A program made the position numbers and the translations under genes. DNA of 64,000 bases, taken from Perca fluviatilis (lineage: Eukaryota > Chordata > Actinopteri > Perciformes > Percidae). The stretch is from the NCBI RefSeq assembly GCF_010015445.1, contig NC_053115.1, forward strand, positions 11,641,524-11,705,523, written 5' to 3'. Shown here in pieces: positions 1 through 12,901 of this stretch (position 1 is its first letter; each line of letters opens with the position of its first letter). The notes beneath the pieces were generated by a model. It saw nothing but the letters and a program-made list of their open reading frames with translations, made no database searches and had not been told where the DNA came from.

Positions 1-62
1 TTGTGTTCATGCATGTCTTAATTTGTGCATATTTGTGTGTGCATTTCCAACACTGAACTCAC

Positions 63-203
63 CTGTCGGTCAGTCAGCGTGTAGATGTACTGCTGGTCTG
101 GGCTGAACAGCATGTCTCTCAGTAAGGGACTTCCTCCCTCGCTTACAGTCACCTTCTCGTAGAGCACCGCTGGACGGTTGGGACTCACAGAGTTTACCAA
201 GAT
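63..203 (-). CDS. plxna1: Plexin-A1, third coding exon (end of sema domain)
   Basis: This 141-nt exon encodes residues 456-502, beginning ILVNSVSPNRPAVLYEKV and ending YIYTLTDRQ. The SPLLRDMLFSPDQQYIY segment matches the last sema blade of class A plexins, and the family's next exon starts with V-T/S-R-V and the PSI cysteines. On the minus strand the acceptor is TTTTTCTCTGTAG before 203 and the donor is CAG|GTGAGT at 63/62. Both ends are phase 0. The remaining PSI, IPT/TIG, transmembrane and cytoplasmic GAP regions are not in this window and must continue beyond base 1 on the minus strand. Confidence 0.92.
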
Positions 204-303
204 CTACAGAGAAAAATAAAAGAGAACAAATACTCATAAATACTCCAAACTCTTATAAGAATCTTTCAAAAGTACTTTAACATATTCAAAGTGTTACTCG
301 ATT

Positions 304-400
304 TCAATTCAATTTTATTTATAGTATCAAATCATAACAAGATATACAAGTAGAACTATGATCCTGCACCAATTAGTGTATTTTGAAAGGTTTTATCAGG
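304..400 (+). repeat. Dispersed teleost repeat fragment (LINE/SINE tail type)
   Basis: The segment TTCAATTTTATTTATAGTAT followed by a CATAACAAGA motif recurs almost identically at 23480-23515. I recognise it as a very common interspersed fish sequence, probably the 3' tail of a LINE or SINE. The right boundary is uncertain. Confidence 0.6.
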
Positions 401-1511
401 CATTATCTAACCAAGAACTGTTCATGTTAATTTTTAAATTATGTAGAGCAGAGCGATATACAGTATTGTATTTGCATTAATATTTTGATAACAATTTCTA
501 CAAGATTAACATTTATTAGGCAACATTTCAAGTCTGAGTAAACAATTCCTTGTACAGCACCTATGACCAGCAGCTTTACAGTAAAAACTTTCATGGCAGA
601 GGAATGTCTGAGATAGAGGAGTGTCTACATGTTGCTTGATAAAAGCCAGAACACAGTGTTAAACATTTTCAACTTGTAAGTTGCTCACATCATATCCAAC
701 AAACTCAAAACAAACTCACATTGCACATTTTCTACCAAACCAAAGTTGAAACGCACACTGTAGTCTCTGTGTATGTTTCTCCAGCTGGGAATATGGTCTG
801 CATTTACTTCAGCAGTAACAGGTGGTTATTATTATAGTGGTAGGCAGTGTGAAATTATCAACATTTTGGAAAGAGCCTGCTTTACAGACCCAACAGCTTG
901 ATTGAAGGGCTGTGTGAATAGCAGTATTGAATATAGTATCATTATTGTGAACACAGACATGATTACAGGGGTATATGCTTGGAGAGGAACATTATTGACT
1001 GGGTAATGGTGTTATAACAACTGTAGAAAAAACAGCTCTATTCAGCACCTGGGAGGAACTAATAAAAACACTTTTAAAACTGAATAAATGTCACAAAGTA
1101 GTATGTATGAAAACATTGTGGTCCTCTATGAAGCCCAGAGAGAATTACAGTGAGACACTATCTTTGGATTTCAATGAAAACTTAACCATCCAATACACCT
1201 GTATTTAACAGTACAAGCGAGCAAGAGCGTACACAAATTAGTGTGCGTATGCTACAATTTTCTTTGTGAGCTTTGGCGAATCATTTGCCCAGATATGGAA
1301 AGTAATGGTGCAGATACAAGATAGCAGATTGGCTGGCTGGGGATGGCTATGAGCCAAAGTCATCTCGGGCAGCAAATGAAAAGTGCAGAGCGACAGGGGG
1401 GGAGGCCAAGTATCAGCTCTCCATTACTGAGCTTTGTCGACTCGCACTGCTATCAGCCCACTGTGACAAGGAAGAGACAGTAGGCAATGACTAGCTGGAA
1501 AATGATACTGA

Positions 1512-1538
1512 ACACACACACACACACACACACACACA
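1512..1538. repeat. (CA)n microsatellite
   Basis: Uninterrupted CA dinucleotides, about 13 units. Confidence 0.95.
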
Positions 1539-2058
1539 AATGGCTTCACACTCAGATAGATGAAATATGATAAGAAAAAAACAGACACAGGCATACACAC
1601 ACACAAACACATGATGATAGATATGCATACGGTAATATGTGTGTTGATAGATATGTACATGCACACACACAAACAGTTTTGCACGAGTGGACACTGAGTG
1701 CACACTTTGCGATGAAAGAATTTATTTACAATCTCACCAAAAGAAAACAGGGGCAACAATCCCATTATCTCTCACTGCCTGTGTGTGTGTGTGTGTGTGT
1801 ATGCGCCAGAGAAAGGGGGCCAAGAAAGATGGAGAGAGAGAAAGAGCTCATAAGGCTGTGATGAAGCATTGGAGAAGAGGGAAATATTGATGTTATTATC
1901 TAGATAATGGGCCCGTAAACAAAAGATACATTTCATTCACTGATGGTTCAGATCTAGATGAGCACACACAAACACACAAACACACACATAGCAACATAGT
2001 TTTTAAACACAGCCAACCAGAATAAGGAAAACTGATGGCTGACACACACAAAGGTGAA

Positions 2059-2063
<5 letters not shown>

Positions 2064-2104
<41 letters not shown>
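2064..2104. repeat. (CT)n microsatellite
   Basis: Pure CT array; the plexin pre-mRNA would carry it as GA. Confidence 0.97.
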
Positions 2105-2107
<3 letters not shown>

Positions 2108-2713
2108 AATAAGACCATTTCAGCTTGCAGACACATCTATCTCTGTACCAGTCACACAAGTCCAGTTCACTGGCTAATGACCGTTCAGCCTTGACTGGTT
2201 TGACACACACAATAATCCAGAGAATAAAAGTCTGTCTTTCTGTCAGGCTTTCTATCTTCTGTTTTGGTCCATCTGTGTGTAGCTCTGTGCATCTTCCAGT
2301 CTGCAAAATCCCAAATGTACAAACGACTGTTCATAGTGGATCTCACTTTGTCCATTTATTCCGGAATCACTTTAGAAACAGGGACTCAAACACTTGGTGT
2401 CGATTTTGCACATTACTTAATCTAAGTTTTTCCCTGAGACTTGAGACACTTTTTATTCTCTCCCTTCCATTTCCCGCTCTCTGAGGATGCACCACATTTA
2501 CAGTATTAACATTAAAAGCAAAGTGTGGGGAGAGTGAGAAAGGTGAGAAAGAGAGAAAACAGAAGAGTGGGCGAGTGATAGTGGGTGACGTGTGAAAACA
2601 ACAGGTAATAAATCGTCTCAAATCAATTTATTCCACAGGCGCTGCAGCCAAGAGTGTCCAGAGAATATGGAAAGAAAGGAGAGAACAAGGGACTATGGAA
2701 TATAGAACAAACT

Positions 2714-2744
2714 GATGGATGGATGGATGGATGGATGGATGGAT
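2714..2744. repeat. (GATG)n tetranucleotide repeat
   Basis: About seven and a half GATG units. Confidence 0.95.
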
Positions 2745-3432
2745 AACATTTATCTAATTGAATCAAACTGAGTTACTGTGCCTGGGAAACAAGCACTAGA
2801 ATCTAATAATCAGGTTAAGAGGGGGAGCTGTACGTTAAGGAGGGTTAAGAGCTTATTCTAGAAGTGTACAAATGTGTGTACAATCATGTACGTGTGCATG
2901 CAAGCTTGCATGCCTGTGCATGTGTGTGTAGGTTTTCATAGTTATCTACAAGCACATGTAGTGTATTAACATGCACAAATCTGTATAAATTCACAGGTTT
3001 ATGTTTACAATGCGTAGACATGCACAGCTCTATGTGAATGTGTGTGAGCATGAGTGTTAAGTTAACTATGTCAAGAAATCAATGCAATAGTCAGTGATGA
3101 TTGGAGCCCCTACTGCTGCTCTCTCACTGTCTCCTCTGTATTGCTTAGCTTTCCGCTAAGTGGTTGATGGATGGATTCATAGAATGTTGCTGTGCTTGTG
3201 TTTTCAGGAAAAGCCCATCTCTACTCTCTTGTCAACATGCGTAATGTAACATTAACAGACTTCAAACACATTAGAGGCACCGTCTTAAGTAAGGACGTAG
3301 AAAAGCATAGAAAGATGGAGGAGAGGACGAAAACAAAGCAGAGTGTTTAAGAGTGTGGAAAAATTAGGATATGCAAAGCCACATGCAAAGAATAGCAGAT
3401 GAATAATTACAGTAGGAAAAATTATAGTTCTT

Positions 3433-4456
3433 GGGCCCTATCTTGTACACCGATGCATGTATCATTCCTATTTTGCACCCGACGCACAGCGGACTTTTCC
3501 CTCCACAGACTTACGTCGGTAAATTAGGGAATGAACTTGCGCTCCTGGGGGCGGTTCAGCAAAAAGAGGAGGCGTGTTGTGGCGCAAACGTTCCCTGGTG
3601 CTATTTTGCAGTTTCAGAAAACAATTCCGACACAGACCAGGAAAAACCTAGTCTAAAGTCAGTGGAGCGTTACTCAGATGCTATTTTAAGGGCGCATGCT
3701 TGGCCGTGATGTAGAGTGTGCACACCGCGAACACACTTTGCTTCTCTCATCTCACGGACCCAGCAGTTCCCATTTTTGCAAACCATGCATAAATACAATG
3801 GAAAATATGACCTTGTTTTACACAACATTTCCATGAATGTGTTGATGACATAAATGAGGAAATATTAGAGGACTTAAGGAGATGTTGATGTTGAACTGCA
3901 TGTGCCGATGCCACTTGACCCAAATGCCCCAGCAGCAGCACGGGAGAGGAGAGACAGAAGAGCTGCATCGTCTATAGTGAGGTAATCTTGGTCTAATGTT
4001 AAGACTACATTGCAAAAATATCACCATGCATTCATAACCTCCTGATTCAGTGAGAGTGAGCCCAAAACATCGGAAAGTATGTTTTTGTGACATTTCTTTA
4101 TTTACATTTTGTCAAAAAGAAAAATCAATAGCAAACGTCTGTCTCCTTGGCTGTGCGCCCATGGATGTATTAAGAGCGTGCGCCTAGCAAATCCGCCATT
4201 ATAATAGCAATCCGCCATGGAACAAGCGCGCCTGCTTTTAAGGGGAATGTGAGATAACGCTCTGATTGGTTTATTGCACGTTACGCCCAAACCTATGAGT
4301 AATGTAGCTACTTCAGACCAACCCATTTTAGATTTGCATCTGGCGCAAGAGTCATTCATCCCGCCGGTATAATAGCAACAGCGCCCGAGATCCGCCCACA
4401 AAGCTTCTTGCGTTTGGCGTTTGATACTTGAGTTTCAGATCGTTAAAATAGGGCCC
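3433..4456. mobile_element. Non-autonomous PIF/Harbinger-like DNA transposon (about 1.02 kb)
   Basis: The two ends are inverted: GGGCCCTATCTTG at the left, and GGGCCCTATTTTAACG when the right end is read on the minus strand. I recognise the GGGCCCTATTTTAACGATCT terminus as that of abundant fish Harbinger-type elements; the family assignment is from memory. TTGC/GCGCAA subterminal motifs are present. The target duplication is not resolved, because the flanks TT and AAG are not direct repeats. The interior holds a degraded coding-like segment (3841-3982). Confidence 0.65.
3841..3982 (+). pseudogene. Frameshifted coding relic inside the Harbinger-like element
   Basis: One frame from 3841 reads VDDINEEILEDLRRC then a stop. 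A second frame from 3893 continues as ELHVPMPLDPNA followed by an Arg/Glu-rich stretch (AAARERRDRRAASSIVR) to a stop. The acidic then basic composition looks like a broken N-terminal piece of a transposon protein. I cannot name the protein, and this could be chance. Confidence 0.3.
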
Positions 4457-4747
4457 CAAGTCTTTCAATGGCTCTGATGTAAAACTCAAATCCTGGCTGT
4501 TTATAACTGCTACTCCAAGATCTTCCATTACCTACAACTATTCCCTCCTGTTTTTGTAAATGTTTGTCAGATGGAAATGAAAAGAGAAGTTATTAATTAA
4601 CTTGTGTTTTCCACTACAACTGTGCTATCTGGAGAGAAGTGGCCCCACAATCTCGAAAATAATGGACTGTGATATCTAATTTGGTAAATGAGTGAAACAC
4701 GTTGTGGAATAACTTCTAGTGCATCCCTATAAAATGGCCCGTTTTTC

Positions 4748-4808
4748 ATGCAGAGAGAACAGATTTTTTTATATATATATATATATAAAAAATCTGTTCT
4801 CTGTGCAT
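4748..4808. repeat. 61-bp near-perfect palindrome with (TA)n centre
   Basis: The arms 4748-4769 and 4787-4808 are complementary at 21 of 22 positions, the only mismatch being the sixth base. They are separated by 17 nt of alternating TA that can itself pair. The structure could extrude as a cruciform or fold as an RNA hairpin. No gene-specific function is evident. Confidence 0.9.
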
Positions 4809-5540
4809 TAACACCTCCCTAAACCCAACGAGCCACCCAAAATCCCCTGATGCCGAGTTTTATCTGTGCCAGGCAGGCCTGGTTAGCTCTGATAGACACA
4901 AAGGATAGCTAGCTGTCGATAGGGAGGCTGGCGGTATGAAGGTGAGAGAGTTGGGCGATAAGACGGTGGCACGTCAATGAGAATGATGCCTGTCATAGTC
5001 GAAAGTGACAACTGATGGAGCATGTGTACATGAAAGTGAGAGACTGAGAGGCAGAAAGAGACAGAGATTGTCAACTGTGTGTCCTCTGTTGCTGTATGAC
5101 GTACTACGGGACGAAAGAGAGGTAGGGGAAAAAAAGAGAGGTAGGAAACAAAAAGGAGGACAAGTGAAGAGAGTGAGGGAGTGAAGAAGAACTGAAGGAG
5201 CTAAAGAAGGGTGAAAGAGAAGAAGAAGAAACATACTGTATAGAAATACTGCTTTACGCCGTAAATTTAAATAAAGGATGGGAAGTAAAATCAATAAAAG
5301 AGGAGTTAAGGAGGGACTTCAAAGACTCCAAGAAAATGAATTAGCAGCTCATGGAACGGAACACAATGAAATGGTCCGGGTGTTCCCAGGTCTGACTGAG
5401 AGCCAGCAAGAGCATATACGTAGCTCCAGTAATGGCTTTGACATTTCAAAGCAGATTTGTAGATGTGTGACCACAAAGCATACTTGGCTAACTTGTAGCA
5501 TGTAGGAACACACATCACACATATCTCTCTCTCACACATA

Positions 5541-5549
<9 letters not shown>

Positions 5550-5598
<49 letters not shown>
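5550..5598. repeat. (CA)n microsatellite
   Basis: Pure CA array preceded by two TCTCTCTCTCACACA motifs. It lies 92 bp from an inverted partner, a GT array at 5691. Confidence 0.97.
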
Positions 5599-5602
<4 letters not shown>

Positions 5603-5688
5603 ATAGAGGGGTAAACTTGACATAACTAGGTCTACCCATGCATAATGGTAGCAGGCCCCACATTCCTGACTTTGATGTGGAAGGGGCC

Positions 5689-5690
<2 letters not shown>

Positions 5691-5751
<61 letters not shown>
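5691..5751. repeat. (GT)n microsatellite
   Basis: Pure GT array, complementary to the CA array at 5550-5598. Confidence 0.97.
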
Positions 5752-5753
<2 letters not shown>

Positions 5754-6716
5754 AAGTGGGGAATTCAGTGTGGCCTTCCTCGGGGAAAAAAGCAAATGAA
5801 GAAAAGCAGCAAGTGGTACATGACTAGAGGAGAGAAAGGTGTCAGGGTCCTTCAGTCATTGGACTGTGGGAAGGAGTGATGGAGTGGGTGAAGGAGTGAA
5901 CAACAGATGGCAATACTTGGTATTCGTGGGCTCTAGTATCTGGGTGATCTTGTGTATTGTAATGTATATCAGTGACAGGATTTATTTTTATCCAGGAGGC
6001 ATTTTTTCTACCGTTAAAGATCATGTCATATGAACGAAAGCTCCAGAATAGCTACTAAATGGACAGTGTGGTGAGAGTTAAATGAACTTTGATGCTGAGC
6101 TTTTAAGTCAATGCGGACGAGAAGTTCTTAAAGTGAAAAAAAAATAGAAAATTGTTAATCTTTCCAAAAAAGTGGAAAAACGAACAATTATAATTTCATG
6201 ACAAATGGGCAAACATCATCCATATGATAATACAGATGGTGTAATATGATTGAAAGCTCAAAAGTTAGTATTATCATTACTACTTTTCAAGAGAAATTTC
6301 CATCTTAGCTGATATACCTATCACAAATGTATCCAACTTTCATCTTAACCCTGACCTTACTGACACCTTACAACATCATTGTGTCTGGGATCAATTCACA
6401 CAGCCAAATAGACTCCTAAAACAATCATACACATCATATTGGGCTCAGGGGAGACTAACTAATCACAGCTCGATGTCAACGTCCCCTATATCCTCTTTGT
6501 CCCTCTTTAAGCTGTGTTTTCTGCAGCAGGGGTTTCAGATAAAGGGGCTGAAATCACTTCCTATCGCTTGGTGAGTTTGGCAGAACTTGAGCGCGACAAG
6601 ACACAAAACAAATTCACCAAATTGTGTGCATGCGTACGTTTCAGGGCATTTAGTTAATTACAGAAGTTTAAGAGGACAGGGCCACTAGCACATGAGCCTG
6701 TACTCTCAAAGACACA

Positions 6717-6720
<4 letters not shown>

Positions 6721-6763
<43 letters not shown>
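6721..6763. repeat. (CA)n microsatellite
   Basis: Pure CA array, paired in inverted orientation with the GT array 147 bp away. Confidence 0.97.
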
Positions 6764-6766
<3 letters not shown>

Positions 6767-6907
6767 AAGGTATAGTGGATAGTACTACATTCATTCTCTC
6801 GCATACTGCTGCAGTGCATTGTTAGTGAATTGAGAACATCACATAAGTTGTTTTATCTGGCAAAAAGAGACTTAATTTAAACTTATTTTTCTCCCATAGC
6901 TCCAATG

Positions 6908-7013
<106 letters not shown>

Positions 7014-7115
7014 AGAGAGAAGTGACGAAGTTAGAAGCTGGGAGCAGATGGAGCATCACACGAGTTGGTGATCGCCCTGATATATCTATGGGACAAATCC
7101 CCCACCATTCCAGCC

Positions 7116-7163
7116 ACACCCACCCACCCACCCACCCACCACCCCCACACACACACACACACG
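7116..7163. repeat. (CCCA)n to (CA)n compound repeat
   Basis: CCCA units pass into a CA tail; similar to the compound repeat at 25903-25964. Confidence 0.9.
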
Positions 7164-9067
7164 ACACATAGGAGAGCTCAGAGTAAAGCTATACCATATG
7201 TGGGTCAGACAGCCTTTCCTTCAACAGCACCAAGAAAGACAAAGAGCTTTGGTGACAATGATGGAGTAGGCGAGCACTCAAACACATATAGATATACCGT
7301 ATATATACACACAGTCAGTGGAATGTCAGTGTAGCTGCTATCATAACACTGTGTCTGTGTCTGGAGCGGGTTATTTTAAGGTCTGGGAAGGAGAGCAGAT
7401 GCATCATGAATTTGGCTCTCTTTTATTTTAGTTTAAGCGGGCTTTATTGGTGTGAAATTTGACAGCATTTGTATTTTTGAGAGGATGTGCATTAAAAGGA
7501 AGCCCTGCTATGGTGAGAAGTCCTAGCTTCTTAAAATTACATGTTTATTTATGTCTATTCACAGAAATAGATACATAAGCTCATGATAGACTAAATAACC
7601 TAGACGAAGGAAAGAGAGGGAGCGAAGAGGGTAAAACAAATCATTTTCCACACACCACCACACATTACTGACACTAATGCAAACACCTTGATGGGTTTTC
7701 AAGTGCTTGTCTATCATTATCACCGCTCCATTAAAAAGGAAATGCAATCTATTTTCATCTTTCTAATGTTTCTACATTAGATATTTTTCAGTTTAAAAAC
7801 ATCTGTTACTGTATGAGGTAAGTTGAGATTTGGTTGTCAGCATGTAATTTCATGAGCACTTTATTCATCTTACAATACAAGTGACAAAAGTATATTTTAA
7901 ATGAAGCACGTTTTGAAGCGGCACCTGACAGGTTCAATCAAAGATCTTACATCAAGCACTCGTCACCGAGTTCAAATATGTTGCTGTGTAATCCAGTGTA
8001 TTCTGTCATATCAGGTTACTTGCTATGCCAGCTCTTATTGACTGGCTTTGGTATTCACCCACATGTCTACACCATGGTTATTCATGTGTGAGCCTGTGGC
8101 CTTTCACCAGCAGAGCTTACAAAAGGTCACATACTCACACACACACAGCTACAACAGGCTGTGGAGGAAGAGGAGGCAAGAAAAAAAACAAAAAGGAGAG
8201 AAACGGAACAAAAGGCACCAGCCACATGTGGTATGATCCTCCTAGCGCACATGCATGCATACAATACAGTGTAAAAACGGTGAAAGAAAGTGAGCTGCTT
8301 TAACAGAAAATTAAACCTATTCATCACTGTTAAGGCCTTTTTAAATCTCATGCTCGCTCAAATTAAAAAGAACTTGCAATGCATTTCTCTCCTTTTCTCT
8401 CATTCATCTCCTGTGTACCTTTTCCCCCCTTTCCTCCTCTCTACCTTTCCTTCCTCCCTCCTCTTTCCCTCCAAATTAAATGCCTTTAGCTTACCGTCCT
8501 CGGATAAGTGCGTGTAGCGAGTCGCTAGACATGGCGCGGCGGCGGCGGCATTTCATCTTCCGACCAACACTAAATCACGCTAACTCAATCATCTGCATGG
8601 AGTTACACACACACACACACAAGGCTGCGAGTGTGAAAAGCACTTCCTCTAAAGCGGTGCTTTACTATGACTGATTTTATCAGCTGTCTTGCAAACGGGG
8701 GAAGAAATTGCAGCACAACATTATCATATACAATAAGATGAGACTCAAAGATAGAGCTTTCCAATTGAACGCCTTTTTAGTGTTGCCATTCAAATGAGAA
8801 AAGACCTCCTCTTACATCGAGGCGCAACACAAATCCCTTATGGGATATTTCAACCGAGACAATATTACACATTTACATCAAAGACTGCTGAGAGGATATT
8901 TATGTTAAATACAAAAGATGCATACACTTAAAGACTATATTTAATATTTACACGGCTATGGGTGCTTGCACATAAGAAAAGCAACCTGGCACATGATTCC
9001 CACAGTGACAATGGCATGTTTGGACCACTGCTAACCCCTTCAAGTCGCTGAGACAAAGCCAATGCTT

Positions 9068-9887
9068 TTACATGCACAGCAGTAACCGGGTAACCCCGGT
9101 TAGTGAATAACAGGGTCATGCCAGTTCTCCCCCTATACATGAGCGTGGAAGAATGGGAAGAATGATGGGAGTAACTCTACCTCCTGTACAGTACGCTTTT
9201 TCTTCCAGTTAACCTATGTAAAAATTATCCCAAACGGCCACTACATTAGTCTTATTTAACAACTTAATGTTTCATTTACATACTCTTGTCACCGCACAGT
9301 GTTCTTGCCAAATGACTTACAACTTGTTCGGCTCACTATATCTGTAATCAGTGTCGGGTGGAATTAGCAAGCTAACTTTGTTAGCTAACTATTATTAATG
9401 TTAGCCAGCGGCCGCAGCGGAGGCTGCTCGGTCCCTCCACTTTTTCGACGAGAAAAAGCATCGGCAGCGCCGAAAATGGACAATCTGTTTAGCCATCTCC
9501 CGGTTTCTGCTACTGCCTCAGTGGGGAGTAAAACAGATGGGCAGCAGACTCCGCGGGACAGCCAATGGTCCCGCCGCTGATTCGGGCAACGCTGTTTTGT
9601 TGTATGGTACCATAAGCAACGACTACGACTCATAGCGCTTACGGATTATGATCATTTCCGGTTCAAAAACCACTTCAGGTGAGTGGGGAGGGGCAGTTGG
9701 ATCACGCGCATACGCTTAAACCGATATTAACCGATACCTTAATACTCCGTTTAAGGTGTATACATGCAGGAATACCCCGGTTACTGAAGGAGTTCTCTAC
9801 CTCTGTTAACCGAGTAATGAGAACTTTAACAGGGGTAAGGCTTTTGACAAATCGGGGTATTAGCTTAACTTAAACTGCATGTAAACG
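9068..9887. mobile_element. Candidate non-autonomous TIR element (about 0.8 kb)
   Basis: TTTACATGCA near 9068 recurs inverted as TGCATGTAAA near 9876. Both sides carry CAGTAACCGG-type motifs (9080 forward; about 9787 on the minus strand as CAGTAACCGGGGTA). The arms are imperfect and interrupted, so the class and exact ends are not resolved. The interior contains a NotI-like GCGGCCGC and a short open frame (9398-9580) that I do not recognise. Confidence 0.4.
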
Positions 9888-10373
9888 AGAGCTATGCTTA
9901 CAAGCTGCTGGTCTTATCAGACACAGGAAGGTAGGAATCTAAACAAAGATTGGGAAGAGTGCTAAATGCAATGAGGGGGGACAGATGCTATCATCTATGG
10001 AGTGTGTATGTGGCTTTGAAGAGAGAAGTGGAGAACATACAAACACAGGAAGAGATCGGCTTGGGAGTAGAGTGTTTGTGTTGAGTGCGAGTGTAGGAGT
10101 GGGGGAGGCTGTGTTTGTGTGAGAGAAAGTCTGTGTGCATACAAAGCGTGCGAGACAGTCTATCAATTTGCATGTGTAGCAGAATGTTTGCGTGCACTGA
10201 ATTCATGCAAGTGTGCATTTGTGTGTATGGAGTTAATCTGAACCAGTCACATTAAAAAAGGCATCAAGTGACTCTATGCAGCGTCGCTTGACCCACCATT
10301 TACTGACTAGATCAGCCATTCACTAGGATTACAGCGAGTAAGACCTAATATTCAGCTGTAATTACCAAGGTGG

Positions 10374-10492
<119 letters not shown>

Positions 10493-11395
10493 TGAGTGTG
10501 CCATCCTGTGGGAGAGCCAAAGTTATTACATGGCCACTGGTGCCTCTAATAGCATCTTTTAGGGAGAGAGGGAGGAGGGAGAGAGGGAGAGATGACTGAT
10601 TTCCATCTTTCTTGGGAAAGAGCAGTATTATGGCGGAGGAATTCTATGGTGGTTAAGATATGGGTCTGTTTTGACTGCACCGTCATGTGAGAGTGTGTGT
10701 GGGTGTGTGCAGATGTTTGTAATAGATGTAACACAAGAGGCTAATGGGAGCCAGGCCAAAACCACACCTCAGCGTAATGTGTGCCAAACCATTCCTGGCC
10801 ACAAATGCCTGCCTCTCCTCTGCCTCTTTCATTTCTCCATCTTTTCATTTTTATTTCACCCTCTCCTGACGAATTTCTTTTCTTCTCACTTTCAACTTCT
10901 TTCCCCTCCTCTTTATTTTTGTTTTGAAACTTTCCTTCCCTTCGCCCCTTAATCCTCTTCTTTTTCTTTGAGTTCTGGCCCTTTCTCTCAACAGTATCTT
11001 CCCCTTCCTGTCTTTCCAAAACACAAGCAGTAAAGGGGGAAAAAAAACCTTACTCAGCTCTTACACACACCACAGACACCCATGACAGAAAAAGAAACAC
11101 CGAGAGAGACCAGAAAGAGAGAAGTTGACGTAAACAAAGTTAAGATAAGCACAGAAAGCAGCGGACCACAACATCGTCAATTGGTGACACAGAAGATGTT
11201 TTAAATTAAAGAATAAGGTTGCTGGTAACAATAGGAGGCTTGGTGGCTTAAATGAAAGGAGGTTAAGGGGGAAGAAAAGTAATGACAGAACACACACATA
11301 TAATGTCTGGCAGTTGTAAGGAACGAGGAATGCAGATGGTGTTTAAAATGAGCTTTTATAGCGTGGTTTAGAGCGATTTACAGCAGTGGTTGACC

Positions 11396-11396
<1 letters not shown>

Positions 11397-11451
<55 letters not shown>
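11397..11451. repeat. (GT)n microsatellite
   Basis: Pure GT array of about 55 bp. Confidence 0.97.
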
Positions 11452-11452
<1 letters not shown>

Positions 11453-11580
11453 CAATCAGTGAGTGGCAGTGTGCTAGCATGGCACACTATTCAGAATGTG
11501 TTCCAGTAAGAAGCACTGCTCCACCCACTTTCTAACACCCCTTATTTCTTTTCTTGGTCTTCATTTTAGTTTTTCTTCTC

Positions 11581-11642
11581 GTTTAGTCTATAAAGTATCA
11601 AGAAATAGTGAAAAATGCCCATCACAATTCACCAGAGCTCAA
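11581..11642 (+). repeat. Dispersed teleost repeat fragment, copy A
   Basis: The TCTATAAAGTAT and GAAAAATGCCCATCACAATT blocks recur at 40112-40170. I recognise this as a common percomorph interspersed repeat whose class I cannot fix from a fragment. Confidence 0.6.
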
Positions 11643-12540
11643 ACTAATGTTTGTACCCAAATATATTTAATTTGCGATCACATACAACAACAAAAAAGCA
11701 GTAAATGGCCACTTTTAAGAAGCCGGAGCCAGCAAATGTTGTCGTGGGATCTTTTGGTTTGATAAATGACTTAAAGGCCCAGTCACACCAGAAAGTGGCA
11801 CAGCGAAAATTCAACTGCAGTCTTTGTGAAATAAGCAGTGCCAGAAGCTTGGTAATGCAGGGACTACTCACAGGTAGCTGGAGAGCTAATGGCTAGCACA
11901 CTAGCAAGCCAGGAACATGCTAGTCAGTCAAGAGAAAGTAAAATTTGTTCTGTACAGTACCGGTAACTCACCCCTATAATTCTATCCAATAAAGTTTTAT
12001 TGAAGAAGGAAATCTAACATTGCTAGCTTGCTAAATGTTAGTTAATTAATTAAAGCTTGTTAGCTCCTTGTAAACAGGTCAATGAGTTCACACAGTTTAT
12101 TCAAAAGAGGTATTCGTACAATCGACTCCTACATCATTACAGTCTGCAAACCATTGACCTTTTAATGGAGCAGTTTGTACTCTGACAGAGGACGGTAACT
12201 TAAAGTGGTAGGAACAAAACAGCTAATAACCTACAATAGAGTCCTCCATTTTGCACTCTGTGGCTGAACATTCCCTCAAAGGTCAACGCATCAAGACAGT
12301 TTGCTATGTTTGTGTCGCAAAGCCTTTGAAAAGATTAACTCATTAATCAACGATTCAATTCAACACTACACTTGATTATTCAAATTCGTAAGATGTCAGT
12401 GGAGATCATGTTGTGATAGTTATCGCAATAATAATTTTGCCAATATCACCAAACTTGCTCAGTGTCTGTTACACACTGTATAAGTAGGTCAAAAGTGCAA
12501 ACGCAGGGAAAGGTATAGGATGTTGGGTTAGCAGGGATAG

Positions 12541-12541
<1 letters not shown>

Positions 12542-12634
<93 letters not shown>
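12542..12634. repeat. (GT)n microsatellite
   Basis: Uninterrupted GT array of about 93 bp. Confidence 0.98.
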
Positions 12635-12637
<3 letters not shown>

Positions 12638-12865
12638 CATGCTGTGTCAGTTCCACATAACAAGATAGTGTCAGGGGAGGGGGGAAAAGAAAAAAGAACT
12701 TTGGGTTTGAGTCAAAAACACCCAAATATGTGTCTTGCTTTTGAGTTTAATGGTGATGTAAGATGTGATCTGTAGGTCTGGTTGGCTTTCAGCTGTTAGC
12801 TTAACACGGTTGGACTCTATTGGTGTTTGTCCAGGAGCAAGGTCTCGGTTTTCTTTGGCATGAAG

Positions 12866-12901
12866 CTCTCTCCTCAGCTCTGCTGAGAGCTGAGGAGAGA
12901 G
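12866..12901. repeat. Perfect 16-bp hairpin with 4-nt loop
   Basis: The arms CTCTCTCCTCAGCTCT (12866-12881) and AGAGCTGAGGAGAGAG (12886-12901) are perfectly complementary around the loop GCTG. Confidence 0.95.

Noticed and set aside
9398..9580. Short open frame in GC-rich DNA
   Set aside because: It lies inside a candidate TIR element and shows no known protein similarity that I can see.
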